Assembly (NCBI GenBank): GCA_045805265.1
Contig: JBJMLO010000011.1
Location: 434,001-498,000 of the forward strand
DNA from: JBJMLO01 sp045805265
GTDB lineage: Bacteria > Actinomycetota > UBA4738 > JACQTL01
Direction: 5' to 3'
Length of the DNA: 64,000 bases
Position numbers and translations under genes: made by a program. This document shows positions 8,353-15,709 of this stretch, one piece after another (position 1 is the first letter of the stretch; every line of letters starts with the position of its first letter). The notes below the pieces were generated by a model. The model saw nothing but the letters and a program-made list of their open reading frames with translations. It ran no database searches and was not told where the DNA came from.

Positions 8353-8358
8353 TAGAGT
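8353..8358 (+). promoter_or_regulatory. -10 element TAGAGT of the peptide gene
   Basis: TAGAGT fits the actinobacterial TANNNT -10. The position 17 bp upstream (about 8330-8335, CCCATA) is not a usable -35 but lies inside a palindrome, consistent with an activator-dependent promoter. The predicted start near 8365 gives a leader of about 50 nt before the ATG at 8416. Confidence 0.4.
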
Positions 8359-8363
8359 CCTAC

Positions 8364-8396
8364 TCGCGAGAGGCAAGCCCCCAGGTCTTCTCGCGA
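8364..8396 (+). repeat. leader inverted repeat TCGCGAGA / TCTCGCGA
   Basis: Perfect 8-base arms at 8364-8371 and 8389-8396 with a 17-nt loop, lying just before the SD (8405-8410) of the peptide gene. It may act as an operator in DNA or as a hairpin at the 5' end of the short mRNA. Confidence 0.4.
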
Positions 8397-8415
8397 AGGT
8401 GGAAGGAGGAGAGAC

Positions 8416-8499
8416 ATGCGGCTAGTAAAGCGCATCGCGGTCGCGGCTGGATCGCTGTTGGCCCTCGTGCTTGCGGGAGGGGCGCACTTCCGGTTCTAG
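8416..8499 (+). CDS. 27-residue secreted-like peptide, candidate kinase ligand
   Basis: ATG at 8416 has a strong SD (GGAGGA at 8405-8410, 5 nt spacing); the frame ends with TAG at 8497-8499. The product begins 'MRLVKRIAVAAGSLLALVL' and ends 'AGGAHFRF'. It has a basic n-region (Arg2, Lys5, Arg6), a hydrophobic core of about 15 residues, and a possible signal peptidase site AGGA/HFRF that would release a tiny aromatic-basic tail; uncleaved, it would be a one-helix membrane peptide. It forms its own transcription unit (palindromes, -10, leader hairpin, terminator at 8525-8550) between two paralogous membrane sensor kinases on the opposite strand. That layout resembles peptide-pheromone/receptor loci. 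Function is inferred; a small RNA or leader peptide remains possible. Confidence 0.5.
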   Translation: MRLVKRIAVAAGSLLALVLAGGAHFRF

Positions 8500-8524
8500 C
8501 TCATCTGCGAGCCGAGATCCTTGG

Positions 8525-8550
8525 GGGCCCGGGCTGAGAGGCCCGGGCCC
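8525..8550. terminator. bidirectional terminator hairpin
   Basis: Perfect 10-bp stem GGGCCCGGGC / GCCCGGGCCC (8525-8534 and 8541-8550) with a 6-nt loop. It sits 25 bp after the peptide gene stop and 4 bp after the kinase 2 stop on the other strand. There is no clear U-tract, as is common in high-G+C genomes. Confidence 0.65.
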
Positions 8551-8554
8551 TGAC

Positions 8555-10018
8555 TTATATGGGGGAGCCAGGGCCATCGCGCTCAAGGCGACTACTCGCA
8601 GCAGGCAACCGGGCAGCAACGAGGGTTCCCGCACCACGCGCCGACTCTACGAGTAGCACTCCTCCGATTGCCTCAATTCGTTCCCTCATGAGCTGCAAGC
8701 CGTAGTGAGTCTTAGTATCGACCGCGGAGTGGTCAAACCCTAGGCCGTCATCCCTCACGACCAGTCGGACAGCACTCCCATCCCTATCCATACCTAGCTG
8801 CACGTGAATCTCGGAAGCACGTGCATGTCGAATCGAATTCTCTAGCGCTTCCCTGGCCACCTGATAGAGGACTAGCTGAACTAGAGGTGGAGCTTCAACC
8901 GCTGCTACTTCTTGCACGAGCGTGGCCCTCGTGCGACTTGCAACGTCGTCCAACAGGAGGCGGAAGGTTGTATCGAGTTCGCCTGCTGCCAAGGGACCGC
9001 CTCGCAAGTCCCGGATTATCCCCCGCATCGCAGTAGCGGCACCGCGAGTCGCCTCTGTGAGCTGAGGCAAATCAGCCTCCAATTCCAGCAGACGGCCCTG
9101 ATTCAGATCTTGGCGCAACACCTCACTGCTGAGCTCGATTCGGTAGAGGCCACCGAGCACGTCGTCGTGCAGAGCGGCAGCCACCTTGCTCCTTTCGTCT
9201 CGCCGTTCCTCCGCAATCCTAGCCGTCATCGTCAAAAGCGCTTGATTCTTGGCTGCAACTGCCAATGCTGCTCGATTCGCCTCCCGGCGATGCGCGAAAA
9301 GCTGCCTGGCCAAAGTCAGGAGGATCAGGGATGCCACCAAGCCCCAAACACCGAGCCTGACATCGGCGGTGGCGATCAATAGTCCACCCAAGCCAAAGGA
9401 GAGATATGTCACGCCGAATTCGAGTAAGGAGGGCCCTATCATCCCCTTTAGCGCCACCAAGAACCGCCTCTGGGATGCAAGCGACTGGGCCAGAGAGACT
9501 AGACACCAATTCAAAGTAGTGTCGATCACGACGCACAATACGGCGACTGGCAAAATGCCGGGCCACGATAGTAGGGAAACACCCAAGCTGTGGAAGGCGG
9601 CGGAAGCGCTGAGGCTTGAAAGCGCGATAAGGCTTCGGTTGAAGACGGCACGACCCAAGCTGATGCGACGTCTTAGCTCTCTTGGGTCAATCGAACCAAG
9701 AAAGGCTACCAATGCTACTTGAGTCGGTGTGAGGATCATCCCGGCCCCGAGTAGGACCGGGAGCGACATGGTGACCTGCATCTGATCCGAGTAACGAACG
9801 GGGGCGAGGTCTACAACTAACAACAGAATGCCCCAGGCGAGAGCACTTCCACTGTTCCGAATCGTGGATTCAAAGTGGGTTGCAAGGAGAGCAGCGAGGA
9901 CGCCGAGAGTCAGGGCCCCAACCGCCCACTCAAGCACCCGAAGCTTGCGGGGCTCACGGGTGGGCGTGCTTGAATCGCGGGGAACGTCTCCGGCGTGGGT
10001 GACTGCTGAGGCTGACAT
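8555..10018 (-). CDS. membrane sensor histidine kinase (HisKA_3 type), kinase 2
   Basis: 487 residues, paralogous to kinase 1. The membrane domain (about 28-240) carries 'GSIDPRELRRRISLGRAVFNRS', aligned with the same motif in kinase 1. The phosphoacceptor helix is 'ERSKVAAALHDDVLGGLYRI' with His284. The HATPase domain has 'EALENSIRHARASEIHV', 'DDGLGFDHSAV' and 'GLQLMRERIEAIGG'. No response regulator is adjacent, and the next genes upstream are unrelated. Codon use is less G+C-biased than in genes after 10.1 kb, matching kinase 1 and the DUF5317 gene. Two kinases of one family facing a peptide gene suggest a shared or competing signal (inference). Confidence 0.85.
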   Translation of the reverse strand: MSASAVTHAGDVPRDSSTPTREPRKLRVLEWAVGALTLGVLAALLATHFESTIRNSGSALAWGILLLVVDLAPVRYSDQMQVTMSLPVLLGAGMILTPTQVALVAFLGSIDPRELRRRISLGRAVFNRSLIALSSLSASAAFHSLGVSLLSWPGILPVAVLCVVIDTTLNWCLVSLAQSLASQRRFLVALKGMIGPSLLEFGVTYLSFGLGGLLIATADVRLGVWGLVASLILLTLARQLFAHRREANRAALAVAAKNQALLTMTARIAEERRDERSKVAAALHDDVLGGLYRIELSSEVLRQDLNQGRLLELEADLPQLTEATRGAATAMRGIIRDLRGGPLAAGELDTTFRLLLDDVASRTRATLVQEVAAVEAPPLVQLVLYQVAREALENSIRHARASEIHVQLGMDRDGSAVRLVVRDDGLGFDHSAVDTKTHYGLQLMRERIEAIGGVLLVESARGAGTLVAARLPAASSRLERDGPGSPI

Positions 10019-10133
10019 TCTTTGGACCTAGGATCATGGGGCTTCGGGTTGTCGGGGGTCAAGCCACAGCCGTCCATCGGGCGGGGGATTTCTACGTAGC
10101 CCAGAAGGACTAGTCAAACTGGGAAGTGGCTGG

Positions 10134-10538
10134 TCAGACGGGCTTCGCGACTTCTGGGGTGGGCTCGACTCGACCGGTTGCCGGGGACTCGAGTCTGGTG
10201 ACGACCTGGCGGAAGGTTCGATACGCCGAGGCGGGGTCCCAGCCGGTGCTCGAGGGCACCTCGGGGACCAGCCTCGCGACGAGCCCGTCTTCAGGCGCCC
10301 GAGTGATGGCCGCCGTCCGGAACCACTCCAGGCTCCCGGGCTGGAGCACCGACTCCCCCTTGGTCCCCAGAGGTCGGAGCGACGGGTCGTCGGCCACGAC
10401 CGGACTCGGGCGGAAGATCCGCCGGATCACCGATCGCATCTCGTCGTCCGAAGCCTCGACCTGCGGCCGGCGCCCATCCCACCGCGCGAGGCCCACCACC
10501 GTTTCGGGATCGTCGGGACGGTAGAACTCAGCTCGCAT
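10134..10538 (-). CDS. conserved-looking hypothetical protein, 134 aa
   Basis: A soluble 134-residue protein starting 'MRAEFYRPDDPETVVGLARW' from an ATG at 10538, two bases beyond the stop of the DehI-like gene, so it is almost certainly co-transcribed. No catalytic motif or membrane segment is visible. The middle has 'EMRSVIRRIFRPSPVVADD' and the end 'GWDPASAYRTFRQVV'. I do not recognise the family. A third gene of a tight minus-strand run (Usp/cNMP, DehI-like, this one) suggests a shared role, but nothing specific can be said. Confidence 0.6.
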   Translation of the reverse strand: MRAEFYRPDDPETVVGLARWDGRRPQVEASDDEMRSVIRRIFRPSPVVADDPSLRPLGTKGESVLQPGSLEWFRTAAITRAPEDGLVARLVPEVPSSTGWDPASAYRTFRQVVTRLESPATGRVEPTPEVAKPV

Positions 10539-10540
10539 GC

Positions 10541-11407
10541 TCAGAACTCGGCCGGAATCTCCGGGCCTCCCACGCCGACCCATATCGCCGCCGCGATCAG
10601 GACGTTCGCCGGCATGGCGGAGGTCGCGGCGGTGAGGTGATCTGCGACGTGGGAACGCCGCCCGTCGGTGAGACCCCGGCGCTCCAGCACGTCCCACTGA
10701 AGGTCCATCGGGTGCGGAAGGTCTCCGAGCACCTCGACAACTGTTCGGCGCAGCGTGGTCACCGTGGAGTTCCAGCCCGCATTTCCAGCCGCGGACCGAA
10801 GTTCTCCCGCCAGCAATTCGAGGTAGTGCGGCCACCTCCCGGCCACCCGAAGCGCCGAAGGTGTCGCCGAGAGCCCCAGAGCGGCGGTCGTGTCGTCGAC
10901 GAGAGCTTCCGCCTCCTCCGACAATGCCCTCGGGGTCCCGACCAGTCCCTCTTGCCATGACGGGATCCCTCGCTTCGCGGGGGGCTCCTCCCGGCCAGTT
11001 CCAGGGATGGCCTGTCTGCGGGCGAGCATCGCCCATGCCTGGACCACGAGGTATGTTCGGGCTGCCGCGTGATGCATCGCCTGCGCGGTGCGGGTGATGC
11101 GCTCGCGCTCGATGCCGCTGAATTCGCTGCGAACCCAATCGGAGAGATCGCGCGGCCGGATGATTCGACGGGCGGCCTCCACCGCGACCCGCTGCAGCCG
11201 GTCGGCGCCGGCCGCGAAGCTGCGGGTCACGTTCGGCCTGGTCGCCGACCACGCGGCCGCCAGGAAGATCGGCTCGGCGGTCAAGGTGCGCAAGGCCGGT
11301 TCCACCCACCCCACCCGGAGCGTGCTCCGAAGGTCGTCCAGCACCGCGCCGAGGATGGCCTCCTCGGAGTGGTGCGAGCTGGCGGAGCGAGCGGCCGAGA
11401 TGCCCAT
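10541..11407 (-). CDS. DehI-like (halocarboxylic acid dehalogenase family) protein
   Basis: 288 residues from an ATG at 11407, which begins directly after the stop of the upstream Usp/cNMP gene. It shows the twofold pseudo-repeat expected of DehI: 'GWVEPALRTLTAEPIFLAAAWSATRPN' (about 31-57) and 'LRVAGRWPHYLELLAGELRSA' (about 183-205). DehI enzymes hydrolyse 2-haloacids, but many actinobacterial relatives have no proven substrate and I cannot confirm the catalytic Asp here. It is co-transcribed with the stress-type fusion upstream and the 134-residue protein downstream, which suggests a stress-response context rather than dedicated dehalogenation. Confidence 0.6.
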   Translation of the reverse strand: MGISAARSASSHHSEEAILGAVLDDLRSTLRVGWVEPALRTLTAEPIFLAAAWSATRPNVTRSFAAGADRLQRVAVEAARRIIRPRDLSDWVRSEFSGIERERITRTAQAMHHAAARTYLVVQAWAMLARRQAIPGTGREEPPAKRGIPSWQEGLVGTPRALSEEAEALVDDTTAALGLSATPSALRVAGRWPHYLELLAGELRSAAGNAGWNSTVTTLRRTVVEVLGDLPHPMDLQWDVLERRGLTDGRRSHVADHLTAATSAMPANVLIAAAIWVGVGGPEIPAEF

Positions 11408-11409
11408 GC

Positions 11410-12825
11410 CTACCCGATCGCGGAGCGTTCGTTGTTCCGAAGCCGCTTCGCGAGCTCCTCGAGCATGGCCAGCACGATGCTCGGATCCTCCTCGAGCATC
11501 CTGCGGAACCGCTTCCGGGAGATCGTCAGTGTGGTGACGGGGGTGGTCGCGACGACGCTGGCCGTGCGGGGGCCGCCGTCGATCAATGCGATCTCTCCGA
11601 AGAAGTCGCCGGGGATCAGCCGGTCGAGGCGCCGGCCGCTGCGAACGACCTTCGCCTCGCCCTCGAGCAGGACGTAGAAGGAGTCTCCGGGCTTGCCCTC
11701 CTCGGCGAGTGAAGTCCCCTCGGAGAACTGTTCCTCTTCGCACAACCCCGCGATGTGGCGCAGATGGCGCTTGGATAAGCCAGCGAACAGGGGAACGTCG
11801 ACGAGCGCATCCGGTCCACCTCTGGCCATGCGTGCCTCCTTCCCTGTCCGGTCCCGACGAGCTCGTGGAGCGTGGTCCGCGGCACGCACGACGAGCACGT
11901 TGGTGCCCGCCGCCTCGATCAGGCGAGCCAGCCGGCCCCCCCGGAGGCCGGACCCGGCCGCAGCCCGATCCACGACCAGCAGATCGTATTCGTCTGATTG
12001 TGACAGGTCCGGGACGGTCCCAACAGAGGACGATCCTTGCGCTGCACGGGATCCGCCCGGACCTGACGAGTCTCGACCGGTGAGAGGGGCCGGGGGCCCT
12101 AGCCGCCCCGTTGCCCCTCGGCCGCCTCCAGTCGCGCCGGCAGCGAGGACGCTCAACTCCGAACGCAGAGCGGCGGCCAGCGATCGGGCGACGACGGCCG
12201 CGCGTGCCGGCACGCGCGGACCGGATCGGACAACGATCCGTCGGTATGTCGGTCGGCGCCCCCCCACGGTGTCCACCACCAGGACGTCGCATGGAGCGTC
12301 TTCGAGCAACAGCCGGATCAGCGCGGGACCCGGGCGGCTGGTGTCCCGCCGGCTCCCCACGACGATGAGATCCGTCCCCTGGTCCGACGCCATGTCGAGG
12401 ATGGCTCGATGCACGGGCCCGGCGGCATCCCTCGTGCGGATCCGGGCCTGCGACCCTGCCGGTCGAATCGGATCGCCCACCCCGTCGCCGGGCGAAGCCG
12501 GTTCGCTCGCGGGATCGCCTGTGGCTTCCGCCCCGCCGAACTCGGCGTCGGTCGGAGGGGCGTCGTCCGGCCTGGAGCCCTCGACGGCTCCGAGCAGACG
12601 GGCGCTCGATGGGACCGCATCGCCGAGGACCGCCCGTGCTTCCTCCTGGCTCAGCCGCGTCCCTGGGCTTCGGACCTCTTCCGATCGCGGGGCATACACC
12701 GCGAGCAGCGTCACCTCGGCATCGAGCCTCCGAGCGAGATGGAGCGCGTGAGCGACGGCCAGGGATGCGCTGTCGGAACCGTCGGTTCCGACCAGAATTC
12801 GGTTGTAGGAGGACCCGGCCGTCAT
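11410..12825 (-). CDS. tandem UspA domains fused to a cyclic-nucleotide-binding domain
   Basis: About 471 residues from ATG 12825; a GTG at 12852 is an alternative. The first UspA domain starts 'YNRILVGTDGSDSASLAV' and ends with 'DLIVVGSRRDTSRPG', a degenerate version of the ATP-binding G2xG9xGS/T signature. The second UspA-like half (about 195-320) is weaker: 'YRRIVVRSGPRVPARAAVV', 'DEYDLLVVDRAAAGSG'. The C-terminal 120 residues are a Crp-like cNMP-binding domain: 'VPLFAGLSKRHLRHIAGL', 'GDSFYVLLEGEAKVV', phosphate-binding-cassette region 'GDFFGEIALIDGGPRTASV'. There is no HTH, so it should be a ligand-controlled stress protein rather than a DNA binder. A Crp/Fnr regulator lies immediately upstream. 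Confidence 0.75.
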   Translation of the reverse strand: MTAGSSYNRILVGTDGSDSASLAVAHALHLARRLDAEVTLLAVYAPRSEEVRSPGTRLSQEEARAVLGDAVPSSARLLGAVEGSRPDDAPPTDAEFGGAEATGDPASEPASPGDGVGDPIRPAGSQARIRTRDAAGPVHRAILDMASDQGTDLIVVGSRRDTSRPGPALIRLLLEDAPCDVLVVDTVGGRRPTYRRIVVRSGPRVPARAAVVARSLAAALRSELSVLAAGATGGGRGATGRLGPPAPLTGRDSSGPGGSRAAQGSSSVGTVPDLSQSDEYDLLVVDRAAAGSGLRGGRLARLIEAAGTNVLVVRAADHAPRARRDRTGKEARMARGGPDALVDVPLFAGLSKRHLRHIAGLCEEEQFSEGTSLAEEGKPGDSFYVLLEGEAKVVRSGRRLDRLIPGDFFGEIALIDGGPRTASVVATTPVTTLTISRKRFRRMLEEDPSIVLAMLEELAKRLRNNERSAIG

Positions 12826-12945
12826 CCGGTGGGCCCCTGGGGAGCTGTCCACCTGAACAGCATGCCCGGCGGGCCAGCCTGCCGCACCTTCTGACCGACC
12901 CCATCGGCCCGGTCGGTGAAGTTGAGGCCGCGACCAGCCGGGTGA

Positions 12946-13863
12946 TCATCTGGTCCGCCTCCAACCGGCGACGTCCGTGCGGATCAGAAGTGGGCGACCC
13001 TCCCACAGCGTCACGATCCCCTGCGCCGACAGCCTCCGCAGTGCCCGGTTCACCGTTTCCCGGGTGGTCCCGACGAGCAGCGCCAGCTCGGCCTGACCGA
13101 GCGGCAGATCGAGCGCGTGACCCAGCGCGGTCGCGGTCCCATATCGGAGCGCCATGCGGCGCAGGGCGCGATACAAGCGGTCGGCCGTCTCGAGACCCCG
13201 CTCCGCCAGCGCGGTCTCCAATTCGACGATGCGCTCGTGGGCCAGGGCGTCGGCGTCGTCGCGGACCGCCGGTAACTGCTGCATCGCCGCCCGGAGCTCC
13301 TCCACCGGCACGGGGACGGCGCTGACCCACCCGGCCGCCGTCCATCCAGGCAGTTCGGCGAGAAATCGACATCGTCGACTCGCCGCCGCGGACGGCGGAA
13401 CGAGCCGAACACAGGACGCGATACGTTCGACGCCGGCGATCTGACCGACGCCCCGGATCCCCACGATCACCTGACGCCCGTCGGGCAGGCTTCGGGTGGC
13501 GGTGCACCAGCCGGCGGCGACGACGAACAAGCTCGCGGCCTCCTCACCCGATGACGGCAGGTCGGTGATCTCTTCCGGGACCAGCACCGTTCCGGGATCG
13601 AACCGACGGCATCGAACCGTCCGGCACAGCTGGAGCAACTGCCGCCGCGGAAGGAACCGGAACATGGGCGCGGCAGCCAGCAGGCGGAAGATGCGGGGCC
13701 ACCCGGGGACTGGCGGGTCAGCCGCCGCGGTCGCCAAGCCCGGCGGACCCGTCGGCGGGTCCGAGGGCCGCCCGTCGTCGGGCCGAGCAGTTCCACGTCG
13801 TGCAACCGGCCCCGCGTCCCCGAGGCCCCGGCGACCGGCAGCATCGGTTCCGGCCTTCGGCAT
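12946..13863 (-). CDS. Crp/Fnr-family transcriptional regulator
   Basis: 305 residues; the ATG at 13863 has a strong SD (GGAGGGA). After a Pro/Arg-rich N-terminal extension of about 55 residues, a cNMP-binding fold begins at 'IFRLLAAAPMFRFLPRRQLLQL'. The phosphate-binding-cassette region ('GIRGVGQIAGVERIAS') is divergent, so cAMP binding is uncertain. The C-terminal winged HTH is 'PLGQAELALLVGTTRETVNR' followed by 'ALRRLSAQGIVTLWEGRPLL'. No Cys cluster typical of FNR is seen. The gene before it on the same strand is a metallo-beta-lactamase-fold protein, an order known around M. tuberculosis Crp (Rv3676/Rv3677c). Confidence 0.8.
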   Translation of the reverse strand: MPKAGTDAAGRRGLGDAGPVARRGTARPDDGRPSDPPTGPPGLATAAADPPVPGWPRIFRLLAAAPMFRFLPRRQLLQLCRTVRCRRFDPGTVLVPEEITDLPSSGEEAASLFVVAAGWCTATRSLPDGRQVIVGIRGVGQIAGVERIASCVRLVPPSAAASRRCRFLAELPGWTAAGWVSAVPVPVEELRAAMQQLPAVRDDADALAHERIVELETALAERGLETADRLYRALRRMALRYGTATALGHALDLPLGQAELALLVGTTRETVNRALRRLSAQGIVTLWEGRPLLIRTDVAGWRRTR

Positions 13864-14002
13864 CTGCTCCCTCCGTAGTCGGCTCGCAGGCCGCGGGGCG
13901 GCAGCGAGGGCGTTGCTGCATCGATGACGAGAGGGAGGCTGTGACCATATCGCGGGTCACTGACACGTACCCGGCCGCGGTTGGCGGCCCTCGGACCCTG
14001 CT

Positions 14003-14869
14003 TCAGGACGGTTCCTGTAGGAGATCGAGGCTGCAGCGGCGGCAGAGCCTCGATCCCTGCATCGCGGGGCGTCCGCAGCGTTCGCAGGGGCGATCCCGGA
14101 CCAGCTGCCAGGTCGCCCCGTCCCCTGAACCCGACCTCCCTACGCGCCGCTCCCGTTCCAGCTTCAGAAGATGCGCCTCGACCTGGGCCGCGGCGGCCGG
14201 ATGCAGCTCCACGGGAGTGTCGGCGTAGATCTCCGGGACGATGTCCCCGATCGCGCGGGGGCCCGCGGCCAGCGCCTCGAGCACCTGGTGTTCGCGCATC
14301 GTCCGATGTGCCTCGTACTCCCGGAGCTTCCCCAGGGCGTCGAACACGGTCGGGCCGTGTCCGGGGTAGATCACCCGGGGCCGGGCCTCCCGCATGCGCC
14401 GGAGCGACTGCAGGTACTGAGCCAGGTCGCCCTCCCGGGGGTCGATGACCGCGGTCCCCCGGCCGAGGACCGCGTCTCCCGTGAACATGGCACCAGTCCC
14501 CTCTGCCAGGAACGCCACGTGGTCGGCGGTGTGGCCGGGCGTGTACAGGACGCGGAGATGCGCCTCGCCCATCGAGATCATCTGCTCGTCTCGGAGCCGC
14601 AGGAAACCGTCGGCTCTCTTGAAGGCGTGCACGGCCGCGCCCGAGGCCGATGCGAGCCGCTCCGCCCCCGGCGCGTGGTCGGGATGGTCGTGCGTGATCA
14701 GGATCGCCCCCACCCGGCCGGCCTCGCCCACGACCGCCTGCAGGTGTCCCTCGTCATCGGATCCGGGATCGATCACCACGGCCGGGTCCCGTCCGACGAT
14801 CCAGGTGTTCGTTCCCTCCAGCGTGAACAGGCCCGGATTGGGCGCGAGGACCCGGACGATACGAAGCAT
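14003..14869 (-). CDS. metallo-beta-lactamase-fold hydrolase (LACTB2-like) with C-terminal zinc ribbon
   Basis: 288 residues. Metal site: 'ILITHDHPDHAPGAERL' (HxHxDH), later His in 'VLYTPGHTADHVAFL', Asp in 'AMFTGDAVLGRGTAV', His in 'VIYPGHGPTVFDA'. The winged-helix part 'LREYEAHRTMREHQVLEAL' is diagnostic of the LACTB2 group of endoribonuclease/hydrolase proteins. An added tail holds four cysteines, 'CERCGRPAMQGSRLCRRCSL', a short zinc ribbon not found in the core family. The ATG at 14869 overlaps the NUDIX stop (ATGA), so the two are translationally coupled. Confidence 0.8.
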   Translation of the reverse strand: MLRIVRVLAPNPGLFTLEGTNTWIVGRDPAVVIDPGSDDEGHLQAVVGEAGRVGAILITHDHPDHAPGAERLASASGAAVHAFKRADGFLRLRDEQMISMGEAHLRVLYTPGHTADHVAFLAEGTGAMFTGDAVLGRGTAVIDPREGDLAQYLQSLRRMREARPRVIYPGHGPTVFDALGKLREYEAHRTMREHQVLEALAAGPRAIGDIVPEIYADTPVELHPAAAAQVEAHLLKLERERRVGRSGSGDGATWQLVRDRPCERCGRPAMQGSRLCRRCSLDLLQEPS

Positions 14870-15504
14870 CACGCCCGCCACTCCGGCGAGACCGCCCGGG
14901 CCAGCAGCGACTCGAGGGGTGGCTCCTGCGGAACCTCCAGGCCCAGCACGTCCTCGACGCTCGAGCATCCAGCCAGCGCGTGCAACGTCCGGTAGGTCGG
15001 CCACATGAGCTCGCGCCACAGCGGGAAGCGGCGCAGCGCTTCGGCCGGGCGCAGCCACCATGCCCGGTCGACCTCGATCTGGTCCGGGACGGGGACCGCG
15101 TCCGGTCCGACGGCGACCGCGTAGAACGTCGCGTCGAACCGGAAGGCCAGGAACTCGGGCGCCATCCACCTGGCCATCTCGTGCAGCGCGGCGGGTGGCG
15201 GGGGCGCCGGATCGACCGCCCGCTCGATGGCCTCCCCCGGCTCGAGCCGCCGGACCCCGTCCGCCGTGAGGGCCAGTCGGGCTTCCTCCCCCAGCTCTCG
15301 CACGGCACATGCCCGGGTTCGCTCGGAGCGATCGCCGAACCACCGGAGGGCCAGCAGCTCGTCGCCCGCATCGACGACGCCCCCGGGGAAGACGACGTAG
15401 CCGGGGGCGAACCGGCTCGCCGGCGCCCGTCGCATCAGCAGGACCTCGACGCCGCGCTCGCCGGGCCTCGCCGCCACCCCGGTCGCCGCCGGCCTCGGTT
15501 CCAC
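14869..15504 (-). CDS. NUDIX hydrolase, NUDT19/CoA-diphosphatase-like
   Basis: About 211 residues from a GTG at 15504, chosen because a G-rich SD-like stretch (GGTGGGG) precedes it and homology starts right after it; the frame is open further upstream. The NUDIX box is split by an insertion: 'APGYVVFPGGVVDAGDE' and then 'RACAVRELGEEARLALTA' (REx2EE core). This long-insert form is typical of NUDT19/NUDT7-like pyrophosphatases acting on CoA esters, but the substrate cannot be read from sequence. Downstream is the LACTB2-like gene in a coupled pair; upstream (15505-15709) is a 205-bp divergent promoter region. Confidence 0.75.
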   Translation of the reverse strand: MEPRPAATGVAARPGERGVEVLLMRRAPASRFAPGYVVFPGGVVDAGDELLALRWFGDRSERTRACAVRELGEEARLALTADGVRRLEPGEAIERAVDPAPPPPAALHEMARWMAPEFLAFRFDATFYAVAVGPDAVPVPDQIEVDRAWWLRPAEALRRFPLWRELMWPTYRTLHALAGCSSVEDVLGLEVPQEPPLESLLARAVSPEWRA

Positions 15505-15709
15505 AAAGGAATTGTGCCCCACCGGACACCGAGCCGAGCGCCCGGGAACCGGCGCCTCCGGGCGCCAACCCGCCCGACGGCGGCTCGCGGGCCTGGACGG
15601 CGGCGTGGGGCGCGCTGCCGTACCCTCAGAGCGCGGAGTTCGCCCGACGGCGCGAGCTGTCGGCGCGAGCCGGACGTCCCGTAACCGCTCGACGGGCGCG
15701 AGGAGCCAG

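Noticed and set aside
10541..13507. A 988-codon minus-strand frame that includes the DehI-like protein
   Set aside because: Only the last 288 codons match a family; the remainder is an out-of-frame reading of the Usp/cNMP and Crp genes. The gene was cut to ATG 11407.
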